Positions 1 to 29,921 of a stretch of DNA of 64,000 nt are shown here, one piece after another (position 1 is the stretch's first letter; every line of letters starts with the position of its first letter). Both the position numbers and the translations under genes were made by a program. The notes below the pieces were generated by a model. The model did not search any database. It saw only the letters and a list, made by a program, of their open reading frames with translations, and had not been told where the DNA came from. The DNA comes from Membranipora membranacea (lineage: Eukaryota; Bryozoa; Gymnolaemata; Cheilostomatida; Membraniporidae), in assembly GCA_914767715.1 (NCBI GenBank), contig OU612075.1:6510001-6574000 (forward strand), in the 5' to 3' direction.

Positions 1-844
1 AATGATTTTGTGATGCATGAGATAAGGGAAATTCCAATCAAAGTCTAACTTATTATGAATATTGATTTGTTGGCTGGTGTGTGCTTATGACTCATAGTTT
101 ATGTGGGTCAAACTGCAAACTGGTTGTTTGATACAAAAAACAACAGTTACACCTTTGATATTTCTCATGCAAGCAACATTGTTGATTTGGGCCCAAGTCT
201 CGGGAATAGTACAATAGGGACTATGATATGACATGGTAAATGCTCAGTATCAAATTGCAATGTCAGGTATCAATTTCAATCAGATTATTTACATATGCTG
301 ATATATTGTGGATTGTGCAGGACTACTGAATTATGCTCCAAATATTAGATACTGCGATCGTCATCATGATGCAATGGTTTCTAATAGAACATGTTGTTGT
401 CAATTTTGGTGAGGTGACTGCTTATTAACTGATCAACTTAGTTGTCTTCAGGGAAGTTGGGTTGGTGATGACTTGTTTAGAGCGACAGGGGTAGAAACAA
501 TCCAAAAGTATGGGGGCCGGTGAGAGTGTTGAGGCTCTTTTCCATTCTGTTAGGGGTTAAATAGTACTGGGAAGGATTTTATTACCATTGTGCGATGTAC
601 AGAAGTTGGTATGCAGTTTGATCACTCAAGTGGATAATACAACTTTGAAAATATTGAGAGTTCATTGAGAAAATGTTGAGAGGAAATTGAAAATGTTAAA
701 AATTATGAAATAACAGCCTATGTTGACATATTTAACTTCACCCTCACTATTGTCCAGGCTGTCCATCACACAAGCCAATTCATTACGACCATGAACCTTG
801 GACCATGAACCTTGGGTTAATGGTTTGGGTTCAGTATCATTCTA

Positions 845-1867
<1,023 letters not shown>

Positions 1868-2095
1868 CTTATCTTATGTGTGAGAGGCTGTTAGAATATG
1901 AGATTGGTTACAATTGAACAACAGTAGAGTAAATGATTTAATTTTTTTGTACTCTGCTCTTCTTTCTAACAAACTTTTTTCTTAACCGGATGTTGTCACT
2001 CTTCCGGTTTGAGGGTGTGGTCAAATGGATTTACAGCATGTGATTGGCTGAAAAGCTTGATCTTTTGGGTAGAAGTTATTAAACACATTGTCAAG
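1868..2095. promoter_or_regulatory. Short divergent promoter region between RAB6 and RPP38
   Basis: Only 228 bp separate the two divergent start codons, so both 5' UTRs and core promoters must overlap here. Around 1985-2010 there are two oppositely oriented ETS-like cores (ACCGGAT and CTTCCGGTTT). An inverted CCAAT-type box (GATTGGCTG) lies near 2042. ETS and CCAAT sites are known components of bidirectional housekeeping promoters in animals; their function here is inferred. Confidence 0.5.
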
Positions 2096-5000
2096 ATGTC
2101 AGCCCCCATGAAAACTCATGAGAATGGCAAAACACCTAATAAGCAAGAAGAAAAGAAGAATAATAAGCAAAACCTTGTAAAACTTGTCACAGCTAGATCC
2201 TCAACACTTGGAAAACAAGGGAAGCAAAAGAAGAATGAGACAGCAAAGAAGTCCAGTCATAAAAAAAAGAAATATCTCAAAGCTCCTTTTAAATATGAGT
2301 GGTATGTTATGTGTTTCCGTTGACGTGCTTTGCTATTGGCATTGCTATCAGACTATCTTATCCATTATTATTTATAGAATCATTATCATGGAATGTATGT
2401 ATTGTATGAAAAACTAACAGATCATTATTGCATTATATATAAAGAATATTATAAAGATTATCAAAATTACTATAGTATATGAAATACTAACAGATGGACA
2501 ATAGTGACAGTTTAGTACTAAGTCTAAGCACCTTTTTAGTAAGTATGAGTATGTATGTAGGCTATTGATTTGATATTATCATATTCATATTGTAAATTTT
2601 ACCAGCAAGTTCAGTTCAGTTAAACCATGGTGGTCAATATTATCATTATGCTCATGAATGACTAGAGTAGATGAGTACTGACAACCAATGGTGTGTAGCT
2701 TTTACAGTTGAGTTTGGGCTAGGAGTAGGAGATTCCTTGGTTTGTGTGTAGGCTCCTGTCCTGAGGTCCAAGAAATGTTTTACTCCTCTTGGCATGTTAC
2801 ATGCACTCATCACGCAATGTTTCCCTTCTTGATATGGAAATGAGTTGCATACCATGAGAGAGAGGCCTATCCAAGTACCCGTCCCTTGATATCTGGATGC
2901 GCACTTACTTACTGGTTACAGGTATATATGTGGGCCCTGGATCAGATCTATAGATACACCAACTATTGATTCATTGTTCTTTTCAGGAGTAATGTATCAG
3001 AAGCTCGTAATAATGAGGTAATGGAACTTATTAAAACCACATTTGAGAAGGAAGGTTTATGTAAGCCACTTTGCAAGAGAGGCGGCCGCAAAGTACTACA
3101 AGTAGAAGAAGAGGAGATTACAGAAGAAGACAAAAAGCAACAAGAGAATTGGTACGTTTTTGTAAATGATGGTGTAGTGTTTGGATAAAACCTGGTTTTA
3201 AAGTCAATATGTATTCATACTATCTCAAGTCGTTTATTGCATATACTCTTCACTGATATGACGCTGATATGATGATGGGCACAAATAAAAAAAACAAGTC
3301 GCTCAAAGAAATAATCATATCTGAGGGACAGCATAATTCAATACTATCTGTTTGCAGTTGATACCTTTGTGAATAAATCATTATTCAGATTCCCTCAATA
3401 ACGTCATATGTTGGTGATATGCACTTTATTGAAAACCTTTCAAAACATGCATTGAGAAGACAATACACATCATATAAAAAAGTGTCAGACTCAATGGAAA
3501 AAAATTGAAATTACTATCATACTTCTGCAAGTATTATTAGAGAATCATTAATTTCTTTTTTAGGCAGCATTTGATATTTGGTATTAATGCGGTCACTCGA
3601 AGTCTGGAGAAAAAGAACGCTAGTCTGGTTCTAGTAGACAGCGGTGTACAACCTCCCATGCTGGCCAAACACCTGGTTGAGCTGTGTATGATAAACAGCG
3701 TACCAGGAGCACAGATACAGGAGCTCAGCAGTATCAGTGAGATCGTCGGGCTGAGGTCTGTCGCCTGTGTAGCATTCAAACCACTAGTGAGTATAAAATG
3801 TCATTTTAGTGGGTTGTGAGGCTATGATAACATTCAACAGATTTGTGTATCCTTCACCGGATAAACTTTTGTAATTCACTGAAAATGGGAAACCTATCAT
3901 CATTCAATTTAGTATTTGAAATGATTTATTCAGTGGCGGTATAGACAGTTTTCTGAAGTAAATAAACATGCCTAAATTTATGGTACTTTCACTTTCAATA
4001 GCCAAATTTCTGCAGCATAGTGATGGATGCTAATCCTGTCAATTTCTCATACATATATGATTACTGATAATTTATGGCGAAATCAGACTTCATAGCTCCG
4101 TTCAATTCATACCTGGACTATTGGTCAATTGAGTCAATTCTCAATGCACCTGATCTAAATCAAGCAGAGAGTGCACTGTATTATATGTTCATGATCTTAT
4201 AGAAGGAAAATATTAATTGCATATGTAATATAGTTCATGACTGTGCTGACAGGTGATAAAAATCATGAGGCTTGTCGAGTCGTCAATCTCAATTAGCATA
4301 CCTACATGGCTGCAGTGAATGCCAATTATGTCCTTTCCATTATCACAGGAGGAAATAGACAATGAGAACCTGAAGAACATGATCATCTCTATAATAAAAA
4401 AAGTGCCAAAGATTAAAGGACCTCTGGAGCCTAACAGTATCCCTCCGCTGGACCTCAGTCAGGAAAGTGAGGAAGGTAAGGCAATTCCTTATCAGATTCT
4501 GTTATGATTTTTCTTCTGTTCTGCGCATAGACTTATTAAGTCTATGGTTCTGCGTCATCATTCAACCCAATGGTCTAAGTGGACTTCCTTTCCTTCCTGG
4601 GTTATCTACCCTCTGGGCAACAGCGGCCCAACATGTCGCCATACAACCAGCCTGCAGAAAAACCTTTTCCACTATCCATATAAAATTATGCAAATCAATG
4701 CAGAAATATAGATCTGATGTAGTACGATTGCTGTATGATTATAATATGATCTATATCGGGTCAAAAAGAGACATTTAAATAAAGTTTTTGCCCAGAATCC
4801 AGTTGGAACTGTGTTCTTATAGTTCCCCCTCAATGTTTCTTTGTGGGTACTCAGTTCCCACTCACTTCTAACACGGAATTCAACCACAAAAGGAACCAGA
4901 AAAACTCGACTATTCATCCCAATCCTCTGCCTTAGAATCTGAATATAACAGCCTGATAAGCAGTCACTGGCCAGGCAACAATAAACAATAAACAAAATAC

Positions 5001-5422
5001 TTTTACCACAGAGACCTGATTGTTCTATGTTTTTTTCTCTCACCAGTGCCAGTGTTTACACTGAACTTCACGGATTTTTTGTCAGTTATTGTAGCATTTC
5101 CATCCATGCCTGAAAAATGCCTGTCTTACACAGTCAATGCACTTATTCTGTTTTAGAAGTAAAGCCGGATCCATTTCCACCAGCAGACATTCCGAAGCTC
5201 CCACCAGATGACCTATCCTTTTCCTCACTCTACGTTTACAAAGATGATCTGCATGATTTTGCCGTTCAGGATGATTTTATATCGCTAGGCCAAACATTCA
5301 AACGACAAGGAGACACAGCTGACAAGGGACCGGCTGGAGGAAAGAAGCTCAGGTATATGGACACAGCTGTTGGCATGTTGAAGCACAACCCCAACAGATT
5401 AAAGAAGGAATTTAAAAAATGA
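2096..5422 (+). CDS. RPP38: Ribonuclease P/MRP protein subunit p38 (L7Ae-type RNA-binding protein)
   Basis: RPP38 binds kink-turn RNA in RNase P and RNase MRP, which process pre-tRNA and pre-rRNA. Five exons join in frame: 2096-2301, 2987-3151, 3564-3786, 4349-4475 and 5157-5422, giving 328 codons plus stop. The start is the ATG after TCAAG at 2096. The N-terminus is strongly basic (runs of K, N and Q). Exon 3 holds the L7Ae/L30e core: FGINAVTRSLEKK, then a hydrophobic strand LVLVDSG, PPMLAKHLVELC and VGLRSVACVAFK. The order matches human RPP38, which is somewhat shorter (283 aa). The last exon ends in a lysine-rich tail. A likely poly(A) signal (AATAAA) is at 5739-5744. It is divergent from RAB6. 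L7Ae paralogues such as NHP2 are much shorter and lack the long flanks, so RPP38 is preferred. Confidence 0.88.
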
Positions 5423-6321
5423 AACTGTCTAAGCACTGTTTACATTATGAAGCCCCTCAAGATTGAGTTCCCAAGTTGTTTCCATAGGGGTCTATGATGG
5501 TGCCTTTTATAGGTTTGGTTATGCAGCTGATTCCGCTCCAGGGATCTAAGACGGCTTGGGGCTTCAAGCTACAATGCAGGTAATAAAGACTATACTACAC
5601 CAAAAACCTCCTAGTAAAAACTTTTATATGTTTATAATGAAGCGCAATACATTATTTGTACAGACAGATTCTCTGTATGAAAAATCTATGTATATATTTT
5701 GTATATATGTTTTCTATCACAAAGTACAGACGGGTACCAATAAAATTGTTATGAAATATAAATTATCTAAAATACTGTTTGACTGACACAGGAAAAAATG
5801 ATTCATAGAATCAATATAGAAGTATTTTTTTAGAGCAACCATTGCAATAAAAAAATCTATTTGGTTATAATATTGAAAAATAAATATATCATAGACATAT
5901 ATCCTAGACATACCTCATAGACATATATCATAGACTACATCATGGACATGTGTTTTGTCTATGAACTATATATTGAATAGAAGCACAAGAGTTTTTGGAA
6001 TACAGATGATGGCGAGTTTTGGTTGATTGAGTCACCGGGAGAGGAAGCCTCAGCTGATACTACACTTAGATTCACTGCTACTACTACTATTACCCTACAA
6101 TATAATAATCAATCTTATAATCAAATAAAAATCGTCTCTACTAAAAAGGTTACAGATAAATCCAGACTAAATGGTTTTCCTTGTATAATACATTTTGATT
6201 AGTTATGTCAATATCAGCTCTTTTTAAGTGACACAAATTAATTGAATTTTAGACCACACTAACTAAAAACATAATTTCAATACTTTATGTGCGGGGTAAA
6301 ATAAATCTTGTATATCTTGTC
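5423..6321. other. Intergenic region between convergent RPP38 and ZFAND2
   Basis: This stretch holds the 3' UTR of RPP38 (AATAAA at 5739-5744), then AT-rich DNA. A degenerate repeat built on the word CATAGACATAT lies at about 5885-5960. An open stretch on the plus strand (about 6004-6200) has a protein-like composition with no recognisable family; see findings. No RNA gene was seen. Confidence 0.6.
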
Positions 6322-9300
6322 TTAGCGGTCTTTGCTCGGTAAGAAGGGTCTAGGTCCAGGTGACTCCTATGTAGCAAGTCTAGATGTTAATTGACCCATA
6401 CCTGGTTGTTCTGAGATCTGTTTCTGGCATCTTGTTCACTCCTGGCGATAGCCTGAGCGAGGGCCATGTCATCCTTTTCCTGCTGGGTCATTTCCCTGAT
6501 AAACATCGAACAGTTACATGGTAAAAAGCACGTCTAGGAATGAACACATCTACTGGCTTAAACATTGATTTTTGTACTATAGTTGGTGATTTTTGTACTA
6601 CAGTTGGTTTGCGTGTCGGCTATATTGAGAAGATTCCCAAGGGATGAATAAATGTTGAATGATATGCATGTATGAGCTGGTTTTAAAAAAAGTTGCCATT
6701 TAGGCTTTAGTGAAAAGCTGGCATATGTACCAGAGCAAAGATAGCTAATATTTTCTGCATACTCCTAGACTATTTAGGGAGTGAGGGTTAAAATCGAAAT
6801 TAATTCAGTATTGACACAATGTACAACTCCTGTTATCTTTCCCATCATACAGTTCTTTTTTGTTCACTGACCCAGACTACATACATACCTCTCTGGTTGA
6901 CTAGGAGATTGTTCCGCTTGAGATAAAGCTAGAGCTCTCTGTAAGGCTTGCTCCTCAGTAAGCCCAGCCTGGAAGCCACCCACAGGTACTGGCTGCCCGG
7001 GACTACGATTCTGCCGATCTCGAGCTAATGAAGCACCTGTAATGGAAAGGGCAAGGTTGATACTGGTTGATACAGTCCTATATCCGGCTAACTGTTATTG
7101 GTCACTACCCATGCTGCTAATGGAGGTTAGCTCTTCATACATAACCCTAGCTTACCCACCGTTACTTTGTACAAGGTTGCGCTAAATAGATGAGTTGTTT
7201 CATGTATCATTACTTTTATGTAATCATATTCTCGTAAGCCCCAAAAAATTATATATAGCAAATAAAGTTTACATTTTTTATTATTGGCGCAGTTCTCAAA
7301 ACAAAACAGTTTTCATAGCAATGTTGGAGCATTGATCACTACTTATTACAGGTAATATCTGAGGCCATCAAGTTTTATTGCTTATGGAAAAGTATATGTC
7401 ATTTTTTACCAGCCAATGCCAAGGGGAGCGTAGGGAGTTTGGGAATGTGTTGTGAACTTTTTATGTTAGAGACATATCAGTGTGTTGACCATGTTATGTT
7501 TCTTTCTTGAGAATATGTATATTCACGCTGATATACCTATAGAGTTGAGCAGTGATTGCTGTGGTGCAGCGTTTCTAGCTGGAGAGCGCTGTGGAGGAGT
7601 TGAGGATGATGCTTTGTTTCTTGCCATGGCAGCAGAAGCAGCTCTGAAAATAAGCAACAAATTATGTGAAAGAGCAAATGTGACAATGTGGTACGTGGCT
7701 CCTCAGTAATATATCGCAAATCGGATTACAAATTATCATAGCAACGTTGGCCTTATTCATCCTTTCTAAGTGACAGGTGAAGAAAAGTAGTTGTAGAGGT
7801 ATGTGGAATATTGCAGGGATAAACAACTTATGTTCTGTGAACAGCTAGTTTTGGGCAGGGAGGCCCGTCTATGACCGTATACAGCCCAATATGACTAATG
7901 TTTCTGAAACGGGACTGATGTAATCTGGTCACATTACTTCTTTCATCAAATTTTAACTGGGAGGTACTTTGGAGTCTGTTTGGCATCTATTGAGACCTGA
8001 GTCACAAGGTCTTTTTGAAGCCACAAAGTCTTATCTATTTAGAGCGTTCACATTTCATTAAATTTGACTTACTTGTTTCGAGGGGCTGCTGCGCTTTTAG
8101 CGCCTGCACAGTCATGATCGTTTTCGTGTCTGTGTTTGAGACAGTAATTCAGACTGCATCTGTCACACCTCACACGAACCATCTCCTTTACTTTACACCC
8201 TTTCTTACTACATCTGTTTGTGTATACCTGGTGAGTGAGAAATACACAGAGTTATGCAACCAGAATGTTGAGCGGAAGGCTAAAATCATAGTCTTATTAT
8301 AGCTTAAACAGATTCCTCATAAATCTTTCCCTGTTTGTTTGTGATAGTGACACCAAGAATTTCAATATGCCACTTAGCATGGTCGTGAAAAACATGAGCG
8401 TAGCATAAAGCTGATAATAATCATTGTAATGCTTTATGATGTAAAAAAAACAAGATATCTTCAGAGTAGGACCTACATACCCACAACAAATATTTAAATT
8501 TCAAAATTTTGGTGAGGGGCAAGTTTCATAACATCTTTTATAAGTCATCTTAATATTACTATACTATTATGTATAAATGTTTCATAATTACACAATTGTG
8601 AAAATAAATACCTTGCGTCTTTCTTTAGCTGGATCTGACTGACAGTCCGCGTCTATATGAGCTCCTACTTTTACATCTGCCACCTCTCCAGGTTTAAGTG
8701 GTATTGGTTTACTGCACAGTGGACACACGGGTACAAGTTTGTCTTTACGATATGACTCTGAACAGCTGTGTGTGGAATACTGTATGTGGTCTTTACTGCA
8801 ACAATAAAGCGATAAAGTGAATATATTTGATGACATGTGCTTATTGACTGGGATAATTATAAGGCTTTATACCAGTAACAGGCAGTTTGGAATGCCGCAT
8901 TCACTTTTGACTGCTTGTTGAAAAAACCATGGAGCAAAGAACTCAGTTCATTGGATGGAGGTCTTGATATTTAGAGAGCTATCACTGCAATATGTGACAG
9001 CTTTCCCTCAGATAACAATATAATAAGAAGTTAATGCAGCTTTACTGCTTGAAGATGAGATCATTGTTTGTAAATAGATCTTGCTCTATGATACCTTGAA
9101 GGTGAGCAAAAATCCTGTCTAAGGTTTATTGGCTCTAAGCAAAGAGATATGTACATAAAATCAAAAAACCTACCAATATATCTGGGAACAGGCATCGCAT
9201 TTCATTGGCAGAAAATCTGAAATAGAAAGAAACATGATTATATTACTTTAGTCAGGAGAAAGTTAGAGGAAAAAAGATGCTCTGAATTATATTTCTGGAG

Positions 9301-10061
9301 TTGTTCAAACGCTCACTGTCTTTTGTGTGACAAGGCTCTTACTGCCTATCCTAGATGAATACGATGACAAACATCACTCTATCCTCTCACTCAAAAAGGC
9401 TTACTGAGGAAGCATAGATGACAATGCATTATTGGCCTGGAGTGATATACTATAGTAATATAGTTCCCCAACCAACTAGAAAATGTCATCGCGCAGATCT
9501 ACCCAGCCATCAATCCAACCACTACAATTCCTCATGTGACACTGACAGATGACATTTGGCCTACCCACATGCAATGTATCAGGAAGATTTTGAGTCAACC
9601 TTGATGTTATGACATTGACTCTGCTGAGTCATTAATTAATGATTAGGCCTACCCACCTGGCACCTGTAACCTGACAAATGCATGTCTTCATCATAGAATA
9701 CCAACTAGGCAACCAGTAAAATCTTAGCAAGCAACTACACATTGTAAAGCAACTCGATTTTACCTAATATTGTTTTAGAGTTGGAGGATTGACAGCCAAT
9801 GCATCAGAGATGAGTCATAACTAATAACTACTATTATGGTGGGAATGACTGAGCATTTTTTGGGAAACCCCTTTTCTCAGTCACAACAACAACATGGTTT
9901 ATTTTACACCTTGTTTGAGTATTGGACAGATTTTCTCCATTTAATCTTTATTCAACTTCACAGCAGGCTTTTAAGAACCTATTTATGAGCAGAGCCATTT
10001 ACTTACCAAGCTGTTTACAAGCTTTGTTAGAGCAGTTCTTTCCAAGATCAGGGAGCTCCAT
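6322..10061 (-). CDS. ZFAND2B: AN1-type zinc finger protein 2 (AIRAP/AIRAPL-like), complete gene
   Basis: ZFAND2A/B proteins bind the proteasome and ubiquitin and help clear misfolded or ER-targeted proteins. Eight minus-strand exons: 10061-10007, 9216 to about 9173, 8795-8612, 8227-8073, 7643-7537, 7036-6889, 6495-6402 and 6366-6322, about 276 residues in all (ZFAND2B is 257). The N-terminus MELPDLGKNC is the family signature. The first AN1 finger runs over exons 1-3 (CDAC, CPLC) and the second over exons 3-4 (RCSKKGCK, CDRCSLNYCLKH). Two ubiquitin-interacting-type helices follow: EEQALQRALALSQAE and EKDDMALAQAIARSEQ. UIMs point to the ZFAND2B branch. The inferred C-terminus (SPGPRPFLPSKDR) has no CaaX box, unlike mammalian ZFAND2B. 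Without the last splice the frame would stop three residues after the exon 7 donor (VWVN), so that end is less certain. Confidence 0.9.
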
Positions 10062-11458
10062 ATTTCCTTCAGAGATTTTTTGTTATTGTGATGATGTCAC
10101 ACACTTGTGTGGGGTTTTTATACAATCACAAGTAGTGATGATGGAATACACAGGAAACATCTAGAGAATAACAGACAGTAGTTAAAATTATTGAATTACA
10201 AAACTATAGATCTTTTGTAGGTCAACAATTGTCTATTAGGCCACAACAGGAAATTTTGTGAACACTGCCCTTTCTACAGTAGATGGATGCACTGGGTATA
10301 TAAACTGAATGCAGCGCCCTCTATGCTTAGTCAGGAATATATGGCTGAACCAAATAACTGAGAATTCAAGATCAGCAAGAATTATCCACATAAAACACAC
10401 TACACAGAAGACATCCATCCAATCTTTACTGTGGTACCTGTTGTTTTGACTCTTGTGATTGTTGATTTGCCCTAATGAAATAAGAATATTGATGGAAAGC
10501 CTATTTTATTCTTATTGTAATATCAGCTTTTTTCTTTTAGTCCACAAAGAAAGACTGTCACTTTTCATAGTTTTTCTATGTTGAGAGTTTTGAGCTGAAT
10601 ATGATAGATTCCATATCCCTATTTATGGGTTGCAGTGTACTTATTTTTGGTACAAGAAAGTATGTAGACTGCAATCCTAATGAGGCCTTTCCCTTGACTC
10701 TTTGATCAACTCCATGTGCCCTGTCAGTGTCAAGCAATGATTGAATTGATGAATAATTAGATTAGATTATATTTGACAATGATTGTATGTATGTAGTACT
10801 AGTAGGTAGGCATGAGCCCAATGAATGAACTCCCCATTGTAGGGAGGCTATCTCTCTATGACTCTGGACGTTGTGTAGTACCCCAAGTTGGTAGAGTTGG
10901 TTGGTATGTCTATGTTAGTACTGAAGAGCTAGAGTAGAGTATTTTTTGTAGTTACCTTGGACTTGGTCTCTACTCTACTGTATATGCTGCATATCCTAGC
11001 TTAGGAACTTCTGTGGTTCTAGCCACTAGCTAGGGTTCATTCGCGTAGGGATGGAGATGTTTTCTCCTCATTGGTTCAATGGATTTACTGATAAAGGTTT
11101 AGATAAGTTCATAATAACACTAGGTATCGTAGTCCATGCAAGCAACCTTTAGATCCATGTAGGTGTAGTGTGCTCTCTGCTCCCAATGAATTGATTGAGA
11201 GCAGGCTTACTCATCATGCCATTACCTTCTTCTGACAAAAAGTGTAAGATCATTGAAATACTAGGCATGTGATCTTGAAATGAGGCAATCACGTCAACTA
11301 TTGATAGTGGGCAGCTATAATTTTTGGTTTTATTGGATGATATATAAATATATATTTTTATTGCATACTAACCACCAATCAACGTTTTATTCTGCAGACA
11401 ATCGTCAGTGATAAACCTAAAACACAACAACTGGAAGTCAACCTGACTGGTGCCAATC
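10062..11458. other. Divergent intergenic spacer between ZFAND2 and RPB1
   Basis: About 1.4 kb separates the two divergent start codons. It should contain both promoters and 5' UTRs. A pyrimidine tract and CTGCAG just before 11400 look like a 5'-UTR intron acceptor for RPB1. No open frame, RNA gene or element could be supported. Confidence 0.5.
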
Positions 11459-28494
<17,036 letters not shown>

Positions 28495-29921
28495 GCGTGA
28501 CGTCGTTGGCGTGACACCTATTCATTGGCATGACGTCATTTTCCTGATGTCATTTTCGTGATGTCATTGGTGAGATGTCATTGGTGTCTATCAATTTTTA
28601 TCTCAATCTCAACAATTTTCTTTCATTTTATATTTCACGATTTCAGTACGTCAGTATGTGGTAATGGACAAGCATGGTAGAGAATTAACATTGTCTTGAA
28701 TATGTGGTGCGCATTTAACTCGATCTTATATTTCTTCAAAAGAAAAAAAGAGAAAATGACTCAAAAATAATTATAAAAAATCAGCAATACCTGTTTTTTT
28801 TTTATTGAATGAAAAATGTTGCATTTTTAATGAATATCCGATAACAGATAAATTGAAAACTTAATGCAATATATGTATGTTAGTAACATGTTCTTGTTCA
28901 TCTGCATTACATTACAAATCTGAACAGGATGATTTATCTTCAATAGTCGTGTTTTTATTTTATGGGACTTCAGTCGTAGCCTATCTTTATGCTACCAGTG
29001 TCCACGATGTATAGTAGTGTTTATTATGCTTTCTTTTATCACAAAAAAACTGATGAAAAAATAAAGCCATGTATATAAACTGTATTGAACTAACTCAGTC
29101 GGTATCGAATCAGATCAACATGATCTGGTTGGTTTAGAGAGAAGTTGATAATTATGAATGATTGTTATATCCTAGTAGCTGCTACATACCTGTGTACCTG
29201 CAGTTTATATCAAAACTATCACAAGGTGGCTAATGATATGTTGCCGACTGTTGTACCAAAGAGACGGTTGCACAAACTATGGTCATACATGATGGAGTCG
29301 TTGGATCTGCGTATATCATACCATCTTCATTCACTTCACGAACATATTCTTTTACTATTTTTAAAGTAATCTGATTTGTCAAAATGTGTCACCAAAGCGT
29401 AGTAAAAGACAGGATGGACCAAAGAAATCAGAGGGTAAAACTGTAATTATAAATTCCGTGTAAATGTTGGTAACTAGAAATTCAAATCATGCTCATGTCC
29501 AATTTTTATGTTTGCTTTCTATTCATTGTGTATGTACACAGTTTCTGTACTCTCAATCACTTCTTTTGTTCAAGTTTAAATACTGAGAAAGACCTCCCTG
29601 GTTCAAACTATGAATGACCAAGTCAAACATCATTTCTATTATATTGGTAGTTGCCTACCCACAACTTTAATTGCTTGAGAGAATGCCCTGTATACTTGAA
29701 ATAAAAGAAAGTCTGCCTGGCTTATCCCCGTAAATTTTGTGAATTTTGAGCTATGATCTTACAAGCGAATCCATTTGTGTTGTTATTATTGAAGGTCAAG
29801 GACACTTGCTGACAGGAGGAAAACTAAATTTTTCATTACAATTCTCATTTTCTGAACTGATTTACACATCATCGTTGGGAATTTGTGGTTTACAAATATT
29901 TTAACAAACAAAACATTCATC
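28495..29921. other. RPB1 3' UTR and spacer to NXT
   Basis: Just after the stop codon, at about 28496-28590, is a degenerate run of words like TGACGTCATT and TGATGTCATT (five or more copies). AATAAA at 29060-29065 is the likely RPB1 poly(A) signal. The remainder, to 29921, is AT-rich and holds no gene that could be supported. Confidence 0.6.

Noticed and set aside
4672-5043. 123-codon minus-strand open frame with a hydrophobic start
   Set aside because: It lies inside RPP38 intron 4 and has no recognisable motif or splice partner.
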